From Methanobrevibacter sp. (GTDB lineage: Archaea > Methanobacteriota > Methanobacteria > Methanobacteriales > Methanobacteriaceae), in assembly GCA_009777005.1 (NCBI GenBank), contig WRMT01000005.1, forward strand, positions 1 to 28,293: 28,293 nucleotides of DNA, read 5' to 3'. The position numbers were made by a program, and so were the translations under genes. Positions 25,803 to 28,293 of the stretch are shown in pieces (positions within the stretch are counted from its first letter, which is position 1; each line of letters begins with the position of its first letter). The notes under the pieces were generated by a model. The model was not told where the DNA came from. It saw only the letters and a program-made list of their open reading frames with translations, and searched no databases.

Positions 25803-26171
25803 GACTTTTAGCTATTATTTATATTAACTAAACAGTTTAAAATGATTTAATAAACAATTTAATCAACTTTAATAAGCAATTTAATAAATAGCTAAACAAA
25901 ACTCTTTTTATAATTTTTATTATTTTCTTCTTGAAATAAAATATTTTAATTAATGAGCCATATAATATTAATTTATTTTAAAAAAACAATTGTTGATTCT
26001 TTTAATTTTTAAAATAAACCTTAAATTTTTATCTTTAAGAAAAATATAGATTATAATTTTTTTAATTATTTAAATAAATGAATATGATAATTTTAAAAAT
26101 TATCATTTCTTAAAACTTTATCTCCCCAATTATATTTTTCATGAAATTTATAAATTTCAAAATAAAAAAAA
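25803..26171. other. AT-rich intergenic, no gene seen
   Basis: TAGCTA motifs at about 25810 and 25889. The sequence is otherwise A/T-rich with no frame or repeat of note until the 56 bp array. Confidence 0.5.
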
Positions 26172-26283
26172 TTTATTTTCTATTTTCTTTGAAAAAGGGT
26201 TATCAATAAAAAGAATTATTTTTAATATTTATTTTCTATTTTCTTTGAAAAAGGATTATCAATAAAGATAATTGTTTTTAATA
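26172..26283. repeat. 56 bp tandem repeat, two copies
   Basis: TTTATTTTCTATTTTCTTTG begins copies at 26172 and 26228. They share GAAAAAGG(G/A)TTATCAATAA and differ at few positions. The array lies about 160 bp upstream of the TrmJ-like frame. Confidence 0.88.
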
Positions 26284-26444
26284 TTTCCATGAGCATATAA
26301 AAGCAAAAAACAGGCTTTATTTTCTATTAACTAAATTAAAAATTAGCTATATAATAAAAATATTTTAGAAAAAAATAAAAATATATTAATTATAATAAAC
26401 AAAGATGATAAAAGATTAATTAAAAAAAGTTTATTAAGGGGGTT

Positions 26445-27323
26445 ATTGAAGTAGGAGATATAAAATCAGAGAAAAAAATCATAGTTGATGATGATAACAC
26501 TAATATTGTTAAAGAAGCAGAAGTTGATGAAATTAAATCAACATCTAAAGCAAAATTAACATCTAAAAATAAAAAAAGTTCTACTCATGAAAGGATATTA
26601 CTATCTAAAAACCATAAAAGAGTTGAAGAAAATATATTTGTTGTTTTTGTTGAATGTGAATCATCAGGGAATGTGGGTTTCTTAGCTAGAGCTATGGCTA
26701 ACTTTGGTTTAAAAAATTTGATTTTAATTAATCCATGTGAGCTTAAAAAAGAAGCTTATTATCAAGCTATGCATGCTAAAAACATTGTAGAAACTGCAAA
26801 AGTCTTTGAAACTATTGATGACTTTTTAAAGAAAGAAAACATTGATTTTATTGTTGGTTCGACTGGAACTCCAGGAGGAAGCTATAATTTAGCACGAATT
26901 CCTATAAAACCAGAGGAATTAGGTAAATCCATAAATTTAAACAATAAAATAGCTATTTTATTTGGTAGAGAAGGAAATGGTCTATATAATCATGAAATTG
27001 ATCTTTGTGATATTATAGTGAGTATTCCAACCAATCATTCTTATCCCATTATGAATATCTCTCATGCAGCAGCTATTATTTTTTATGAAATATTTAAAAA
27101 TAGAAATGAATTTCCTGTTGAAGGATTAGAAGAAGCTACATCAATTGAAAAAAAGTATTTATTAGCAGATATGGAAAAAATTGTAGCTATTTTAGACCTT
27201 CCTAAACATAAGCAGAAAACAGCTATTAAATCTTTTAAAAATATTGTAAATAGAGCATTTATCACAGGCAGGGAAGTTCATACATTGAAAGGAGTGCTTA
27301 GAAGAATAATAATGAAATTATAA
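26445..27323 (+). CDS. TrmJ-like tRNA/rRNA 2'-O-methyltransferase (SpoU family), start unclear
   Basis: A SPOUT-fold RNA methyltransferase related to TrmJ, which in archaea methylates the ribose of tRNA residue 32. The core begins FVVFVECESSGNVGFLARAM, continues with ILFGREGNGLYNHEIDLCD and ends with the knot motif NHSYPIMNISHAAAIIFYE. The conserved first strand lies upstream of the internal GTG at 26673, so that GTG cannot be the true start. The frame is open back to 26424, giving a lysine- and acid-rich, probably disordered N-terminal extension of about 60 residues. No ATG, GTG or TTG occurs in this extension. AAGGGGG (26436-26442) and TAGGAG (26452-26457) resemble ribosome sites, so a rare ATT (26445) or ATA (26460) start, or a sequence error, must be considered. 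The start coordinate is provisional. Confidence 0.78.
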   Translation: MEVGDIKSEKKIIVDDDNTNIVKEAEVDEIKSTSKAKLTSKNKKSSTHERILLSKNHKRVEENIFVVFVECESSGNVGFLARAMANFGLKNLILINPCELKKEAYYQAMHAKNIVETAKVFETIDDFLKKENIDFIVGSTGTPGGSYNLARIPIKPEELGKSINLNNKIAILFGREGNGLYNHEIDLCDIIVSIPTNHSYPIMNISHAAAIIFYEIFKNRNEFPVEGLEEATSIEKKYLLADMEKIVAILDLPKHKQKTAIKSFKNIVNRAFITGREVHTLKGVLRRIIMKL

Positions 27324-27425
27324 TTATAATAACAATTATTCTAATATAAAAATTTTAAAGAAAAAGCAAAAATGAACTAAATCAAAATTATTAATTAAAA
27401 AAGATTTGAGTTTATCAATACTATC

Positions 27426-27585
27426 ACATAGCTAAGTAGAAAAGATAAAATTTATCAAATAAGCTAAATAGGATAAATAAACTCTATGGAATTAGTTAAA
27501 TTGGGTTAATAAGCTCTTCAAATTAGTTAAATAGAATTCGATAAGATTTATCCAATTAGTTAAATTGAATTAATAAGATTAAAAA
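27426..27585. repeat. About 32 bp degenerate tandem repeat, five copies
   Basis: AATTAGTTAAATT or a variant recurs at 27490, 27521 and 27554, with weaker copies at about 27426 and 27458 (AATAAGCTAAATAGGATAAA). Spacing is 31-33 bp. It occupies the dcd promoter region and ends about 20 bp before the start codon. Confidence 0.7.
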
Positions 27586-27607
27586 AATTTATTTTAGGAA
27601 TTAATTA

Positions 27608-28195
27608 ATGACAATTTTAAGTGATATATATATTAAAAAGTTCCTTAAAGAAGGAAAAATTCTAATAAGTCCTTTAATAGATCCTGAAAGACAAATTCAA
27701 CCATCTTCAGTAGATTTAAGAATAGGAAATGAGTTTAAAGGATTTAAAATCATTAAAAAACCATATATTGATCCTAAAGATCCTGAAAACATTGATTCTT
27801 ACATGGAATCTGTTCATGTTGAAGAGGGGGAAGCTTTTATTATCCACCCTAATGAATTCACATTAGCTACCACTTTAGAAACTGTTAAAGTTCCTGATAA
27901 TTTAGTAGCTAGGGTTGAAGGAAGATCTTCGATGGGTAGGCTTGGAATAACAATGCATGTAACTGCAGGTTTCATAGATCCTGGCTTTGAAGGTAAAATT
28001 ACTTTAGAAATATCAAACATTGGAAAAATGCCAGTGGCTTTGTATCCTGGGCAGCGAGCTTGTCAAATTGTGTTTGAAACTATGACTTCTCCAGCTGAAA
28101 AACCTTATGGACATCCTGACAGAGATAGTAAATATATGGGGCAAACTAAACCAGAAGGTAGTCGTATAAAACAAGACTATGAATTAAGAAGATAA
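27608..28195 (+). CDS. dcd: dCTP deaminase, archaeal (possibly bifunctional with dUTPase)
   Basis: A 195-residue enzyme of the trimeric dUTPase/dCTP deaminase superfamily, which deaminates dCTP to dUTP; the Methanocaldococcus jannaschii enzyme of this type also hydrolyses dUTP to dUMP. The key motifs are QPSSVDLRIG (31-40), VEGRSSMGRLG (103-113), TAGFIDPGFEGKITLE (119-134, with the catalytic-position Glu134) and a C-terminal tail YGHPDRDSKYMGQTKPEGSR that closes on the nucleotide. ATG start at 27608 with TAGGAA before it. It is followed only by AT-rich sequence to the end of the window. Which of the two activities it has cannot be read from the sequence alone. Confidence 0.93.
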   Translation: MTILSDIYIKKFLKEGKILISPLIDPERQIQPSSVDLRIGNEFKGFKIIKKPYIDPKDPENIDSYMESVHVEEGEAFIIHPNEFTLATTLETVKVPDNLVARVEGRSSMGRLGITMHVTAGFIDPGFEGKITLEISNIGKMPVALYPGQRACQIVFETMTSPAEKPYGHPDRDSKYMGQTKPEGSRIKQDYELRR

Positions 28196-28293
28196 AAATT
28201 TAATATTTATATCCTCCCATTATTCTTTGAATTAAAAAGATATAAATTTAATATTTTTATAAAATTTTTTTATTTAAGATTTAAAAGATGAAT
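28196..28293. other. AT-rich 3' flank
   Basis: The segment AGATA(A/T)AAATTTAATATTT occurs at about 28192 and 28237. No gene is seen before the window ends. Confidence 0.4.

Noticed and set aside
26673..27323. TrmJ-like gene starting at the internal GTG
   Set aside because: The conserved first strand and glycine loop of the SPOUT domain (VECESSGNVG) would be cut off; the frame continues upstream.

Overview
The window looks like chromosomal DNA of a very AT-rich methanogenic archaeon, most likely a low-GC Methanobrevibacter (Methanobacteriaceae). Evidence: three methanogenesis marker genes (mmp6, mmp3, mmp2), the iron-sulfur subunit of the CoM/CoB-dependent fumarate reductase (tfrB), an archaeal Nob1, an archaeal-type dCTP deaminase, GGAGGTGA-type ribosome binding sites and TATA-like promoters. 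The species is not settled by sequence reading alone.

Layout. 1-6570 (minus strand): nob1, a DUF2117 gene, mmp2, mmp3 and mmp6 run in one direction, separated by 230-450 bp AT-rich gaps, most of which hold a short tandem array. 6570-9235: a candidate structured RNA, moaB on the plus strand, then a T-rich, non-coding, partly decayed stretch. 9150-10540: a worn IS4-family element with a truncated transposase. 10823-16307 (minus strand): pyrE, a PRC-barrel gene, a sodium:solute symporter with a 45-residue membrane partner, and a secreted C39-like protein that has lost its catalytic cysteine. 16839-22478: an aryl-acid module with paaK and a double-ACT regulator on the plus strand facing iorB-iorA on the minus strand, with a small hypothetical gene between. 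24216-28195 (plus strand): tfrB, a TrmJ-like tRNA methyltransferase and dcd.

How genes work together. The mmp genes belong to the conserved set tied to methyl-coenzyme M reductase maturation or activation. PaaK with IorAB can activate imported aryl acids and reductively carboxylate them to aryl-pyruvates for aromatic amino acid synthesis; the ACT protein is a plausible sensor. The symporter and its small partner form one transcription unit.

Two window-wide patterns stand out. First, the palindromic hexamer TAGCTA (often within AATAGCTATT) occurs about 80 times by eye, against about 9 expected from base composition, in coding and non-coding DNA alike, but is absent from the IS transposase and the symporter gene. 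Second, at least a dozen intergenic stretches carry their own unrelated tandem array (units about 20-70 bp), most of them just 5' of a gene. No complete novel defence or metabolic system was found; these sequence patterns, a candidate RNA and a pseudo-peptidase are the best leads.
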